Shown: in pieces, positions 40,902-50,033 of the stretch
How the letters are laid out: each line of letters begins with the position of its first letter
How positions within the stretch are numbered: position 1 is the first letter of the stretch
NCBI RefSeq assembly: GCF_024832785.1
Contig: NZ_CP116615.1
Coordinates: forward strand, 2,790,001 to 2,854,000
DNA length: 64,000 nucleotides
From: Fontisphaera persica
Lineage (GTDB): Bacteria > Verrucomicrobiota > Verrucomicrobiia > Limisphaerales > Fontisphaeraceae
Reading direction: 5' to 3'
The notes under the pieces: generated by a model
What the model saw: only the letters and a program-made list of their open reading frames with translations
Told to the model about the DNA's origin: nothing
The model's database searches: none
Made by a program: the position numbers and the translations under genes

Positions 40902-42365
40902 ATGACCAAAACTCTGTTTCTCAATCCCCCCTCGTTTGATGGTTTTGACGGCGGCGCCGGCTCGCGCTACCAGGCCGTGCGCGAAATACGCTCGTTCTGG
41001 TATCCCACCTGGCTGGCGCAACCCGCCGCCCTGGTGCCCAACAGCCGCCTGTTGGACTGCCCGCCGCACGACATTGACCGCGAGGCCTGCCTGGCCATTG
41101 CCAAAGAGTACGACCACGTCATCATTCACACCTCCACGCCCTCGCTGCGCAATGACTGCAAGGTGGCCGAGGCCATCAAGGCCCAGCGCCCCCAAACTGT
41201 CATTGGCTTCGTGGGCGCTCATGCTGCCGTGCTGCCCAGTGAAACGCTCAAGGCCTCGCCGGCCATTGATTGGGTGGGCCGCAAAGAGTTTGATTACACC
41301 TGCAAGGAAGTGGCAGAAGGCCGGCCGCTCGCGGAAATCAAGGGCCTTTCCTACCGCAACGCCGACGGCAAAATCATCCACAACCCCGAACGCGAGCTCA
41401 TCACCAACATGGACGAGCTGCCGTGGGTGGTGGATGTTTATAAGCGCGATTTGCAGGTGGAAAAGTATTCCATCGGCTACCTCAAAGAACCCTATATCTC
41501 CCTTTACACCGGCCGCGGCTGCCCGGCGCAGTGCATTTTCTGCCTCTGGCCGCAAACCATTGGCGGCCATAAATACCGCGTGCGCTCCCCCGAAAACGTC
41601 GCGGCGGAAATGGCCCATGCCAAGAAACTCTTTCCGCAGGTGCAGGAGTACTTTTTTGATGATGACACCTTCACCGCCAACCTGCCCCGCGCGCGGGAGA
41701 TTGCCAAAAAGCTCAAGCCGCTGGGCATCACCTGGTCCTGCAACAGCCGCGCCAACTTGAATTACGAAACCATCAAGCTCATGAAGGACTGCGGCCTGCG
41801 GCTGTTCCTGGTGGGCTACGAATCGGGCAGCCAGGAAATCCTCAACCGCGTCAAAAAAGGCGTGACTCTGGAGGAAATGCGCGCCTTCACCAAGGCTTGC
41901 AAAGAAATCGGCGTGGTCATTCACGGCACTTTCATTTTGGGCCTGCCCATTGAAACCAAGGAGACCATCGAGCAAACCATCCGCTTTGCCATGGAGCTGG
42001 ACGTGTTTTCCATTCAAGTCTCGCTCGCCGCGCCGTACCCCGGCACGGAATTGTATGAAATGGCGCGCCTCAACGGGTGGTTTGCCAAGAAGGACAAGAC
42101 TGACATTGTCCATCAGGACGGCTTGCAACAATCCACCCTCGAATACCCGGGCCTGAGCAAGGAGGAAATCTACGAGGCCGTGGACCGCTTTTACCGCGCC
42201 TATTACCTCCGCCCGCGGCCCATCCTGCGCATCATCAAGACCATGCTTGAGGACAAGGATGTCTGCGTGCGGCGCCTGCGCGAGGGCTACGAATTTTTCC
42301 GCACCATGCGGCAGCGCCGCAAGGACCTGCAGGCCGCCTGCGCCGCCCCCGCCGCGGCAGCGTAA
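40902..42365 (+). CDS. hpnJ: HpnJ-like B12-binding radical SAM hopanoid enzyme
   Basis: HpnJ acts late in hopanoid side-chain modification, at the bacteriohopanetetrol cyclitol ether step. The 487-residue protein opens with the HpnJ signature MTKTLFLNPPSFDGFDGGAG and REIRSFWYPTWLAQPAALVP. It then has the cobalamin-type N-terminal domain and the radical SAM cysteines C207-x3-C211-x2-C214 in YTGRGCPAQCIFCLWPQT. DDDTFTAN and GYESGSQEILNRVKKG follow. It is separated from hpnH by the MNT/HEPN cassette; removing one direct repeat copy and the cassette would bring the two genes to about 190 bases apart. No squalene-hopene cyclase gene is in the window. Confidence 0.9.
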   Translation: MTKTLFLNPPSFDGFDGGAGSRYQAVREIRSFWYPTWLAQPAALVPNSRLLDCPPHDIDREACLAIAKEYDHVIIHTSTPSLRNDCKVAEAIKAQRPQTVIGFVGAHAAVLPSETLKASPAIDWVGRKEFDYTCKEVAEGRPLAEIKGLSYRNADGKIIHNPERELITNMDELPWVVDVYKRDLQVEKYSIGYLKEPYISLYTGRGCPAQCIFCLWPQTIGGHKYRVRSPENVAAEMAHAKKLFPQVQEYFFDDDTFTANLPRAREIAKKLKPLGITWSCNSRANLNYETIKLMKDCGLRLFLVGYESGSQEILNRVKKGVTLEEMRAFTKACKEIGVVIHGTFILGLPIETKETIEQTIRFAMELDVFSIQVSLAAPYPGTELYEMARLNGWFAKKDKTDIVHQDGLQQSTLEYPGLSKEEIYEAVDRFYRAYYLRPRPILRIIKTMLEDKDVCVRRLREGYEFFRTMRQRRKDLQAACAAPAAAA

Positions 42366-42715
42366 ACTGGCCGCTGGAGGGCCGCGGCCAGCCCGCTCTG
42401 CACCGGCCCCATTAAGCCGTGTCGCCGGCGGCGCAGGGGAGGTGTTGAATTTTTTCAACGCCACCGACCCTCTCAAAGCCATCCTGGCTGGTTCGTTGCG
42501 CAATCCCTCATCCTCTCCATGCTCTGGTAACCCGCCGCGCCCGGCCGCACCCCTGTCGTGGAAATGGGCCACCCGGAAGCAGAAGCAACGGCAGGCGCCG
42601 TTGCCTGCTGGGCAGGCAGGCAGGTGGAGTCCCGCTCTTAGGACAAGACACCGCAAAAATTTCGCAAGCGTCCGTTAGCCGATTTTCCTGCGGTCAGCTA
42701 CATCGTTGATTGCAT
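42366..42715. other. Intergenic region upstream of the TonB receptor operon
   Basis: 350 bases without a supported gene. A stem-loop CTGGCCGC / GCGGCCAG (42367-42391) directly follows hpnJ but lacks a T-run. A perfect 8-bp hairpin GCAACGGC-AGGC-GCCGTTGC is at 42585-42604, followed by several GGCAGGC units. No convincing riboswitch or Fur-type box was found. Confidence 0.45.
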
Positions 42716-44926
42716 ATGAAAAACATGACTTGTGGCAACCTTGCCTGTGACCCCTCAGCCACCCTCCCCAAGGTGGCGTGGCTGGTGTTCTCCGGCTGTC
42801 TGACGCTGGCATCAGCGGCCAGCCCTGAGAGTTTCTCAAGCACCAATCCCATTGTCCGCCTGCCCGATGTGGTGGTAACCGCCGAGGACAGCAACTCTCC
42901 GCCTCTCCACCAGCCTTACTTGCCTGAGGTCGTTGGCACAAAAATCTTGGCCGGCAAAAAAACCACGCTTGTGGATTTTGAAGCCACTCCTGCCCCTCAA
43001 ACAGACAATTATCGCCAGGCCTTCGCAAAAACCCCCGGCTTGCTGGTGAGCGAACTCGCCAACCCCAGTCTCCTCAGCCTGGGGTCCCGCGGCATCGGCG
43101 ATCCGCATGAGACCCAGAATTTGCTCGTGCTCAAAGATGGCATTCCCTTTGTGGCAGATTTGTTTGGCTACCCCACGGTGTATTACGCACCCCCCTTTGA
43201 ATCCCTGGATCGAATGGAGTTTTACCGGGGCGGGGCGTCCCTGCTATATGGCCCCCAACCTGCCGGGGCGCTCAATTACGTTACCCACATGCCGCGCACC
43301 AACCGCCCCGGCGCGGTGACAATCCAGCAGATTGCCGGCTCAGACCACCTGCTCGCCACCTATGCCAGCTTCGATGGGACGGTGGGACGGCTTGGCTACC
43401 ACGGCTATTTCAGTCGTCGGGCGGGGGAAAGCTTCCGAGACCTGAACAGCGATTACGAGGCCTTGGGCGGCAGCCTGAAACTGGTGATGCACACTTCTGC
43501 GGAAAACCGCTGGATTTTCAACATGGATGCCTTCAGGGCTGACAGCGGGGAACCCGGCGGACTCACCTTGGCGACAGCCCCGGGCGCGCTGAACTATCAC
43601 GCCAACCGCCATGCCACCCAGACGCCTTTTGACCGCGTGCGCGTGGAACGTTATATGCCATCTCTCACCCTGGAACGTGATTTTACAGAAAACACGCTCA
43701 TGACAGCCACCGCTTATGGCGGTTATTTTGGACGCTTCAGCAAGCGGCAGCAAGGCACCGGCTTTGGCCTGCTTCCCTCCGGCCCCACCGCCGACAACAA
43801 TCTCATCCAGTTGCAACAATTTTACACCTTCGGCACCGACCTGCGGCTGCGGCATCACTGGACGGCCATGGGCGAGGAGCATACCTTCACCGGCGGTTTC
43901 TCCACCTATTACTCCCACTCCCCCTTCACTGTGCGACGTGGAAACACGCCGGATGCGGAAGTGGGTGAACTGCGCCAGCAAGTCCGCCGGCAAAGTGTTT
44001 ATGGGGCATTTTTTGTGGAAAATTGTTTTCGTTTCCACCGCTTGAGCATCACACCAGCCTTCCGCCTGGAAAACCTGCATCAGAACATCAAGGAACTGGC
44101 CAACTTGGGCACGGGAGAAATTCCCACGCCGAAAGTGACTTTGGCCCAGGATGCTTATGTGGAGAGCGTGCCTCTGGTGGGACTGGGTGTGGCATACGAT
44201 TTGGGCGCCAGGGTGGAGGCTTATGGCAACGTCTCGCAAGGTTACAAAGCCAAAATGTACACTGACGCTGTTCCCCTGGGCGTCACCGACACCATCAGCG
44301 CCAATCTGGAGCCGGGCAAAACCTGGACTTATGAGGTGGGACTGCGCGGCGCTCCGCGCCCCTGGCTGACCTTTGACACCAGCCTGTTCCTGGTGGATTA
44401 CAATGACCGTTTTGGCCGTGTGGGCAATCATCTGCAAAACGTGGGGCGCTCCATTAATCAGGGATGGGATGCGGCGGTTGAGTTGGATTTGCTGGGCCTG
44501 TACGCCGACCAGGCCAGTTCCCCACAAAACCGAAAACTGGGCAGTTTCAGTCTCTACGGCAACGTGGAACTGTTGCATGCCAGGTTTGTCAGCGGCCCCG
44601 CCAACGGCCGCACTCCGCAATATGCGCCCGATTATTTGTTGCGAGCCGGCGCCATCTACCGATGGAAAGACCGCGTTAAACTGGCTTTGATGGGCACGTT
44701 CCTCGATGACCATTTTGGCGATGACGCCAACACGGCCGCTTATCACATTCCCGGTTACCTGGTGTGGGATTTGACCGGCGAGTTCAAAGTGTATCGAGAC
44801 CGCCTGCGTCTGCTGGCCGGCATCAACAACCTCTTCGACGAAGATTACTACTCCCGCATACGCGGCAACGGCGTGGACCCGGCCTACGGCCGGAATTATT
44901 ATGTGGGCTTGTCCCTTGGCTTTTGA
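42716..44926 (+). CDS. TonB-dependent outer-membrane receptor
   Basis: The 736-residue protein has a signal region ending near ASAASPE, a plug domain (TPGLLVSELANPSLLSLGSRG, LLVLKDGIPFVADLFGYP, MEFYRGGASLLYGPQPAGALNYVTH) and a 22-strand-type barrel. The barrel ends with the aromatic signature YYVGLSLGF. Plug features resemble FecA-type siderophore or dicitrate receptors, but the ligand is uncertain. The ATG at 42716 is favoured over a TTG two codons upstream. It is followed by exbB, exbD and tonB genes, so the operon carries its own energising complex. Confidence 0.92.
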   Translation: MKNMTCGNLACDPSATLPKVAWLVFSGCLTLASAASPESFSSTNPIVRLPDVVVTAEDSNSPPLHQPYLPEVVGTKILAGKKTTLVDFEATPAPQTDNYRQAFAKTPGLLVSELANPSLLSLGSRGIGDPHETQNLLVLKDGIPFVADLFGYPTVYYAPPFESLDRMEFYRGGASLLYGPQPAGALNYVTHMPRTNRPGAVTIQQIAGSDHLLATYASFDGTVGRLGYHGYFSRRAGESFRDLNSDYEALGGSLKLVMHTSAENRWIFNMDAFRADSGEPGGLTLATAPGALNYHANRHATQTPFDRVRVERYMPSLTLERDFTENTLMTATAYGGYFGRFSKRQQGTGFGLLPSGPTADNNLIQLQQFYTFGTDLRLRHHWTAMGEEHTFTGGFSTYYSHSPFTVRRGNTPDAEVGELRQQVRRQSVYGAFFVENCFRFHRLSITPAFRLENLHQNIKELANLGTGEIPTPKVTLAQDAYVESVPLVGLGVAYDLGARVEAYGNVSQGYKAKMYTDAVPLGVTDTISANLEPGKTWTYEVGLRGAPRPWLTFDTSLFLVDYNDRFGRVGNHLQNVGRSINQGWDAAVELDLLGLYADQASSPQNRKLGSFSLYGNVELLHARFVSGPANGRTPQYAPDYLLRAGAIYRWKDRVKLALMGTFLDDHFGDDANTAAYHIPGYLVWDLTGEFKVYRDRLRLLAGINNLFDEDYYSRIRGNGVDPAYGRNYYVGLSLGF

Positions 44927-44969
44927 AAACTGCCCGGCGATCACCTGCTCGAACCTTTTGAATGGAAGC

Positions 44970-45599
44970 ATGATTGAACTGTTTCTCAAGGGCGGACCGT
45001 TGATGTGGCCGCTATTGCTGGCCTCCACGGTGGCACTGGCCACCACTTTTGAACGCCTGTGGTTTCTCTGGCAGGAACGTCGGCGGCGGCAGCCGGAAGT
45101 GGTGCAAATGATCTGGCGGCTGGTGGAACACGGGGAGGCGGATCAGGCCGTGCAAGCGGCGGATGGCACCACGGACTTTGTAGCGCGCACCCTGGCCAGC
45201 GCCATTCGGCACCGGGGAGAATTCTTTACCAGCGCTTTGCTGCGTGCCGCCCAGTTTGAATTAAGGCGCTACAGCCGTGGCCTGGTGGTGCTGGACACGT
45301 TGATTACCCTGGCCCCGCTGCTCGGGCTGCTGGGGACGGTCACCGGCATGATTCAGGCCTTTAACCTGGTGGGCGGCAAGGAAATTGAGGCTCCGGCGGC
45401 GATCACCGGCGGCATTGCCGAAGCGCTCATTGCCACCGCGTTTGGCCTGGCCATCGCCATCCTTGCCCTCATTCCCTACAACTACCTGAATGCGCGGCTG
45501 GAGGAGGCCCGTCACGAACTGGAAGATGCCGCCAATCGCCTGGAATTGTCATTGTCCCGGCACAATCGAAACGCAACCTCCCTGAATGTCGAACCATGA
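44970..45599 (+). CDS. exbB: ExbB/MotA/TolQ-family proton channel protein
   Basis: The 209-residue membrane protein has three hydrophobic segments: an N-terminal one (MIELFLKGGPLMWPLLLAST), LDTLITLAPLLGLLGTVTGMIQAF, and GGIAEALIATAFGLAIAILALIPYNYL. These are the hallmarks of ExbB. ExbB forms a pentamer around ExbD and powers TonB with the proton gradient. The ATG at 44970 has a GGAAG ribosome-binding site. Its stop overlaps the ExbD start (ATGA). Confidence 0.93.
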   Translation: MIELFLKGGPLMWPLLLASTVALATTFERLWFLWQERRRRQPEVVQMIWRLVEHGEADQAVQAADGTTDFVARTLASAIRHRGEFFTSALLRAAQFELRRYSRGLVVLDTLITLAPLLGLLGTVTGMIQAFNLVGGKEIEAPAAITGGIAEALIATAFGLAIAILALIPYNYLNARLEEARHELEDAANRLELSLSRHNRNATSLNVEP

Positions 45600-46012
45600 T
45601 AATCCCCTGCCCCCTGCCGCGCCGCAAGGCCCGCATCGAAGTCATCCCCTTGATTGACATCATCTTCTTTTTGCTGGCCACTTTCCTGATGCTTTCCCTC
45701 TCCATGGTCAAGCATCGGGGCCTGCCTGTGAACCTGCCCATGGCGTCCACCGCCGTCCCGCAAGAACGCAAGCCCCAGGCCGTGGTCACGATCACGGGCG
45801 GCGGCAAGCTATACTATAACCAGGAACCCGTGGAGCGTGATCAACTTTCGGCGCGTCTGCGTCTGCTTCAGGCCGAGCATGCCAATCCGGCAATTTTGAT
45901 CAGCGGAGATGCCCAGGCCGATTTTGGCGAGGTGGCCGGCGTTTTGGATGAAATCAGACGCTTGGGCCTCACCAAAGTGACCATCGCCACCCGTCCCCCC
46001 TCCGGGAAATAG
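45596..46012 (+). CDS. exbD: ExbD/TolR-family biopolymer transport protein
   Basis: The 138-residue protein has one N-terminal membrane helix, VIPLIDIIFFLLATFLMLSLS, with the conserved Asp (PLIDI) that carries protons. A periplasmic domain follows (VVTITGGGKLYYNQEPVERDQL, ILISGDAQADFGEVAGVLDEIRRLGLTKVTIAT). It partners ExbB; translation is coupled by the ATGA overlap. TonB follows after 4 bases. Confidence 0.93.
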   Translation: MIIPCPLPRRKARIEVIPLIDIIFFLLATFLMLSLSMVKHRGLPVNLPMASTAVPQERKPQAVVTITGGGKLYYNQEPVERDQLSARLRLLQAEHANPAILISGDAQADFGEVAGVLDEIRRLGLTKVTIATRPPSGK

Positions 46013-46016
46013 TGCC

Positions 46017-46826
46017 ATGCGTTTTGAGAACTTCCTGAGTTGGCTTTTGGCGCTGGTCGTGCAGGGAGCCATCCTGTTTGGCATTTCCCGGCCACCACTC
46101 ACTGCCCCCAGCCAACAGACGTTGAATCTAACGCCGGAGTACCTGGAAGTGGCCTTGAGCGTCGCCCCGGATGCCTTGACCTCCGCTCCGGAAGGAAATG
46201 CGGAGGAATCATCGCCGGCATCCGCTCCGGTCGTCAGCGAACCCGTCCCCGCCCCCAATGCTCCCGCAACTATTGCGCCATCGTCGGTTTCCGAGCCACT
46301 GGCTGAGTTGCCGCCTCCCATCCCCCATCCGCAAATCACAGAGCCCCATATATCTTCCGCCCCGGATTTTACTCCCGAGCCGGCGACTGCGCCGGAAACA
46401 ACAGCCGTTGCCATACCTGCTCTGCCAGCCCCCCAATCGCCACCCCATGAGGCGGCTGAAGCCGGCGGCAACCACGCTATCCCACCCTTTACCCCCAACA
46501 GCTCCGGTCCGACCAATTCTCCGGATGCCTATCAGATGCTGAGCCAGCCCTACTACTTAAAACGCGGCAAAGTCCGCTATCCGCTGGAAGCAAAAAAACA
46601 GGGGCTGGAAGGGACGGTCCGCCTTATGCTCTATATTAACGCGAGCGGGCGACTGGATAAAATAGAGGTTATTCAAAGTTCAGGCCATTCAGTGTTGGAT
46701 AAAGCTGCTGTAGCCGCCGAGAGCCAGTCACGTTTCCGCCCGGCACGGGTGAAGGAGCGTCCCGTTCCAGCCAAAGCCGAGGTCAGTTACAAATTCCAGC
46801 TCAGGGATTCAGATTCCGCGGAATAG
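46017..46826 (+). CDS. tonB: TonB energy-transducing protein
   Basis: The 269-residue protein has an N-terminal membrane anchor (LSWLLALVVQGAILFGI), a long Pro/Ala/Glu-rich periplasmic spacer (about residues 40-165) and a C-terminal TonB domain (KVRYPLEAKKQGLEGTVRLMLYINASGRLDKIEVIQSSGHSVLDKAAVAAESQSRFRPARVKE). It transmits proton-motive energy to the receptor encoded three genes upstream. A large imperfect hairpin (ATGCCC...GCGCC / GGCGC...GGGCAT, 46830-46877) follows the stop but without a T-run. Confidence 0.92.
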   Translation: MRFENFLSWLLALVVQGAILFGISRPPLTAPSQQTLNLTPEYLEVALSVAPDALTSAPEGNAEESSPASAPVVSEPVPAPNAPATIAPSSVSEPLAELPPPIPHPQITEPHISSAPDFTPEPATAPETTAVAIPALPAPQSPPHEAAEAGGNHAIPPFTPNSSGPTNSPDAYQMLSQPYYLKRGKVRYPLEAKKQGLEGTVRLMLYINASGRLDKIEVIQSSGHSVLDKAAVAAESQSRFRPARVKERPVPAKAEVSYKFQLRDSDSAE

Positions 46827-47014
46827 CAAATGCCCTCACAGCGCCTGACTTAAGTTTTAATAAAGGCGCTTGGGCATAGTTGCCTCCAACACGACTTCAC
46901 CCAAAATATGGGCAGGGCCAGGGCAAACCCCTGAAGGTCTGGAACGGATTCAACCACCATGCCGCAAAACCTTGACTTTGGCACTTGCAGGCAAATACTG
47001 GGCACATAATTCTT

Positions 47015-48859
47015 ATGGCCCAAAGCCACAGCGTGCGCGGCCCAGCGAGCATGGTGCTGGACAACTCGGGAAAGGTCAGGTGGTGGGGGCAAAACGCCGT
47101 CCATTTATTCCAGATTCCCGCAGCGCTGGCCGCCGGCTGTCCTTGGTGGGAGCTGCTGCCGCTGCCCCTGCGCCAGCCTGCCCAGCAAGCGTGGCAAAAC
47201 GCCAAAAACAATGGGGGGGGACATTTTGCTTTTGCCGATCCCGCCGCTCCGGCGGCAATGGCATGGGGGCTGGCCCTGGAGCCTATGGCCGATCCGCTTT
47301 TGCATGAAACCTTGTGGCATGCACAGTTGGAGGCCCCTGCGCCTGACCCGGCCCGGGAAAACGGCCTTCTTGAGGCCGCCGCCTTTGATGCGATGAAAGA
47401 TGCCCTGGTCATCGTCCAGGACGGCCGCATTGCGGGGCTGAACCTTGCCGCCGAGGATTTCTTTGGCTTGTCGCGGGAGCAGGCCATGGGGCAGCCGCTG
47501 GCCGCTTTGGGCATCAGCCTGGACCCCGCGCAACTCCTGCAGGAAAACCGCCAGGGGGAAACCGGGGGTTCGTGGTGGATCAGCGTGCGCCGGGGAAGCG
47601 CCGAGCCGGAAGCGGCGCCGGTGGAAACGGATATTACCCCGCTGCGAAGCGTCCAGGCGCCCGCCTTTCTCCTGCGCTTTCGCCAGCCAGCCCAGCAGCT
47701 CATGCTGCGCAAAGGGCTGTTGCGCGCCCAGCAAACCCAGAGTTTGGGGCCGGTCATCAATGGGGTCATCCACGACTTCAACAATTACTTCACCGCCATC
47801 CTGTCCAATCTGGATTTGGCCGAAACCTGCCCCTCGGTAGCGCCGGATTGTCTGACGTTCATCCGCAACGCCCGGACGGCCTCGCAAAACGGCGCGGAAG
47901 TCATCCGCCATTTGCAACTGTTCAGCCGCAAAAGCGCCGGCCATCCGGAGCTGCTGGACCCGCGGGTGCTGCTGGAGGAAATCATCACGCTGATGCAACA
48001 TTGCCTGGGACGCGCCGTGCGCGTGGCCAGGCTGCAGGTGAACACGGCTCCCGGGCTGGTTCTGGGACGCCCCGGCCTGCTCCGGCAATTGCTCATCAAT
48101 TTGTGCCTCAACGCCCGCGAAGCCATGCCCTGCGGCGGCGAGCTTTCCTTCACGCTCGACAAGGTGGAGTTTGCCACCAGCGAAGCGGACTCCCCACGGC
48201 GGCCGGGGGTCTTTGCGCGCATTACCATCAGCGATACGGGTCACGGCATGCCCCCCGAAGTGCTGGCCCGTCTGCAGCAACCTTTCTTCACGACGCATGC
48301 GGACCGGGAAATGGGGCTGGGACTTTTTGCGGTCAATGAAATCCTGACGCTGCACCACGGCTGGCTGGAAGTGGAAAGCCAGAAGGCCAAGGGCACCCGC
48401 GTCCACGTATTCCTGCCGGCCCGCCCGCCGACCACCCGGCCGGAGCCTTTGGCCCAGGATGCCCTGTTATTGCAGCAGAAGAAACTGGAGGGCACCGAGC
48501 GCGTGCTGGTGGTGGAGCCAGACCCGGCCACGCTCATGCTCCTGAAGGCGGTGCTCGGCTACCGGGGTTACCAGGTTCAGGCCGCGGGCAGTGGTCAGGA
48601 AGCCTTGCAGGCCGCGAGCGGGGCCGGGCCGGTGCAACTTTTGTTGGTGGACATGAATCTGCCGGACATGACCGCCTGGCAGCTCATGAATCAGTTGCGC
48701 CATGCCTGGCCGGAGTTAAAGGTCATTTTCCTGGTGCAGGAAACCACCCCCGAGCTGCTCTCCCTGGCCCAGCGCGTTCAGGCCAGCCTGCTCGCCAAGC
48801 CCATTGAAAACCAGCGGCTGTTGTCACTCATTCGCGAATGTCTGGAAAAAGCAGGCTGA
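47015..48859 (+). CDS. Hybrid sensor histidine kinase with C-terminal receiver
   Basis: The 614-residue soluble protein has PAS-like N-terminal segments (LVIVQDGRIAGLNLAAEDFFGLSREQAMG, about 131-160). A phosphoacceptor region has VIHDFNNYFTAILSNLDLA with His253. The ATPase domain has INLCLNAREAMPCGG, ISDTGHGMPPE and MGLGLFAVNEI. A receiver domain has Asp546 in QLLLVDMNLPDM. The HDFNN motif is typical of hybrid kinases of this class. No membrane helix or DNA-binding output is seen, so phosphate is probably passed on to an unlinked protein. It lies downstream of the TonB operon across 188 bases and converges on the flagellar block. Confidence 0.9.
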   Translation: MAQSHSVRGPASMVLDNSGKVRWWGQNAVHLFQIPAALAAGCPWWELLPLPLRQPAQQAWQNAKNNGGGHFAFADPAAPAAMAWGLALEPMADPLLHETLWHAQLEAPAPDPARENGLLEAAAFDAMKDALVIVQDGRIAGLNLAAEDFFGLSREQAMGQPLAALGISLDPAQLLQENRQGETGGSWWISVRRGSAEPEAAPVETDITPLRSVQAPAFLLRFRQPAQQLMLRKGLLRAQQTQSLGPVINGVIHDFNNYFTAILSNLDLAETCPSVAPDCLTFIRNARTASQNGAEVIRHLQLFSRKSAGHPELLDPRVLLEEIITLMQHCLGRAVRVARLQVNTAPGLVLGRPGLLRQLLINLCLNAREAMPCGGELSFTLDKVEFATSEADSPRRPGVFARITISDTGHGMPPEVLARLQQPFFTTHADREMGLGLFAVNEILTLHHGWLEVESQKAKGTRVHVFLPARPPTTRPEPLAQDALLLQQKKLEGTERVLVVEPDPATLMLLKAVLGYRGYQVQAAGSGQEALQAASGAGPVQLLLVDMNLPDMTAWQLMNQLRHAWPELKVIFLVQETTPELLSLAQRVQASLLAKPIENQRLLSLIRECLEKAG

Positions 48860-48919
48860 CCGCCTGCCTTGCAGGAGGGCCTGCCCCACGAGGCGGAGAA
48901 AAAACGGCGGGGCCGCCCG

Positions 48920-49279
48920 CTAAGACCACGATTCCCAGGCGGAAGTTTGCCCGGTCCCGTACGCGCGGCGTAACTGCCGCAATTGCCGGCGGGACTGGCC
49001 GATGGCCTCAAGCTGCTGGCGGGTGTTTTCCAAATTCGTGGTCAGGTGGTCATAATTACGGCGTTCCAAGGCCACAATTTCCTCCACCAGGGCGCGCACT
49101 TCGGCGGGCGCCTCGGCCAGCTCCATGGGTGCAAAGGGCCAGTCGCGCATCCAGTTGCTTTTTTGCGTCTGGCAGGCCGCCACCACCTCCCACCGGCCTT
49201 GTTCAATGGCTTGGGATTCCTCCAGCGTGGTGTCGCGCCATTGCCGTAGAAGCTCCACCAAATCTGCCGTGGCCGTCAT
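48920..49279 (-). CDS. FliT/FlgN-like flagellar chaperone (putative)
   Basis: The 119-residue helical protein follows fliS by one base on the same strand. It has long amphipathic helices (LVELLRQWRDTTLEESQAIEQ, VRALVEEIVALERRNYDHLTTNLENTRQQLEAIGQSRRQLRQLRRAYG). Position, length and a chaperone-like coiled character fit FliT or FlgN, which escort FliD or hook-associated proteins. Sequence identity to those families is not diagnostic. It is the last gene of the leftward flagellar block. Confidence 0.6.
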   Translation of the reverse strand: MTATADLVELLRQWRDTTLEESQAIEQGRWEVVAACQTQKSNWMRDWPFAPMELAEAPAEVRALVEEIVALERRNYDHLTTNLENTRQQLEAIGQSRRQLRQLRRAYGTGQTSAWESWS

Positions 49280-49280
49280 A

Positions 49281-49715
49281 TCAGGCGATCAGGGAGGATA
49301 AAGCGGGCGCCGGAGTTTCCTGGACGGCGTTTTGACGCCGAATCATCTCCGCCCAGGCATCCCGGATGACGCCCAGGCGCTGAATCACTTCACGCACCCC
49401 ATCCGGGGTTTTGGTGCGGTTGCTTTCGGTCAACCGATAGTCCATGTATTCATACAAGCGGCGCAGATTGGCCGCCAGTTCCCCACCCGCGTCCATGTCC
49501 AGCGAGGCGTTCAGCTCATTGATAATGGCCTGGGCCTTGAGGATGTTGTTGTTGATGGTGGCATTGAACTCCAGCGGGTCGTCGAGGTTGAACCCTTCGG
49601 AGGCGCGTTCGAGAAAATTGATGGCGCCATCAAACAACATCAGGACCAATTGTCCGGGGGTGGCTGTCTGGGTGGCCATCCGCCGGTAGGATTGGTAGGG
49701 ATTGGGCAGAGCCAT
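49281..49715 (-). CDS. fliS: Flagellar export chaperone FliS
   Basis: The 144-residue protein starts MALPNPYQSYRRMATQTATPGQLVLMLFDGAINFLERA, the FliS signature. It ends with a helix bundle including LRRLYEYMDYRLTESNRTKTPDGVREVIQRL. FliS caps the disordered C terminus of flagellin and delivers it to the export gate. It sits between the FlgM-like and FliT-like genes in a sigma-28-driven unit. Confidence 0.93.
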   Translation of the reverse strand: MALPNPYQSYRRMATQTATPGQLVLMLFDGAINFLERASEGFNLDDPLEFNATINNNILKAQAIINELNASLDMDAGGELAANLRRLYEYMDYRLTESNRTKTPDGVREVIQRLGVIRDAWAEMIRRQNAVQETPAPALSSLIA

Positions 49716-49738
49716 GGCAGGGTGGCGGGGTTAAACGG

Positions 49739-50008
49739 TTACTGATTGGTGATGTCCCAATTCAAAGCCAGCAACTGCGAAATCCGTTGGATCGTCTCGC
49801 GCGGCGGATAATCCACCTGCCCAATGTCCTGGCGGGCTTTTTCCACCTTCTCCGGCCGCACATCGGGCGTGCGCTCCAACGCCTTCTCCAAGGCTTCCGT
49901 GGCTTTGAAATCAACCGTACCCTGCTCCCCGGAGGGCTTGACAGGGGCCCACGGCGAGTTTCCCACCGTGGGAACCGGCCGCAATGGACTATTCGGATTG
50001 ATTTGCAT
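49739..50008 (-). CDS. FlgM-like anti-sigma-28 factor (putative)
   Basis: The 89-residue protein has a disordered Pro-rich N-terminus. Its C-terminal segment TPDVRPEKVEKARQDIGQVDYPPRETIQRISQLLA matches the sigma-28-binding helix pattern of FlgM. FlgM holds FliA until the hook is complete. It is preceded by a perfect sigma-28 -10 element (50056-50082), giving the familiar FliA-FlgM feedback loop. No fliA gene is in the window. The start at 50008 (MQINPNSP) follows the promoter by about 45 bases. Confidence 0.72.
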   Translation of the reverse strand: MQINPNSPLRPVPTVGNSPWAPVKPSGEQGTVDFKATEALEKALERTPDVRPEKVEKARQDIGQVDYPPRETIQRISQLLALNWDITNQ

Positions 50009-50033
50009 GCCTAACACTCAACTTATGGCAGGC

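Noticed and set aside
42247-42678. Open frame running from hpnJ into the gap before the TonB receptor
   Set aside because: Most of it overlaps hpnJ in another frame, and the rest is Pro/Arg-rich low-complexity sequence with no start signal or family motif.
42366-42715. Cobalamin riboswitch upstream of the TonB receptor
   Set aside because: I looked for the B12-box core and the flanking conserved segments on both strands and found no convincing match, only generic hairpins.
46973-47000. Possible sigma-54 or sigma-70 promoter before the hybrid kinase
   Set aside because: The TGGCAC and TTGC elements are one base off the required GG-N10-GC spacing, and the sigma-70 reading has a poor -10 with 18-base spacing.
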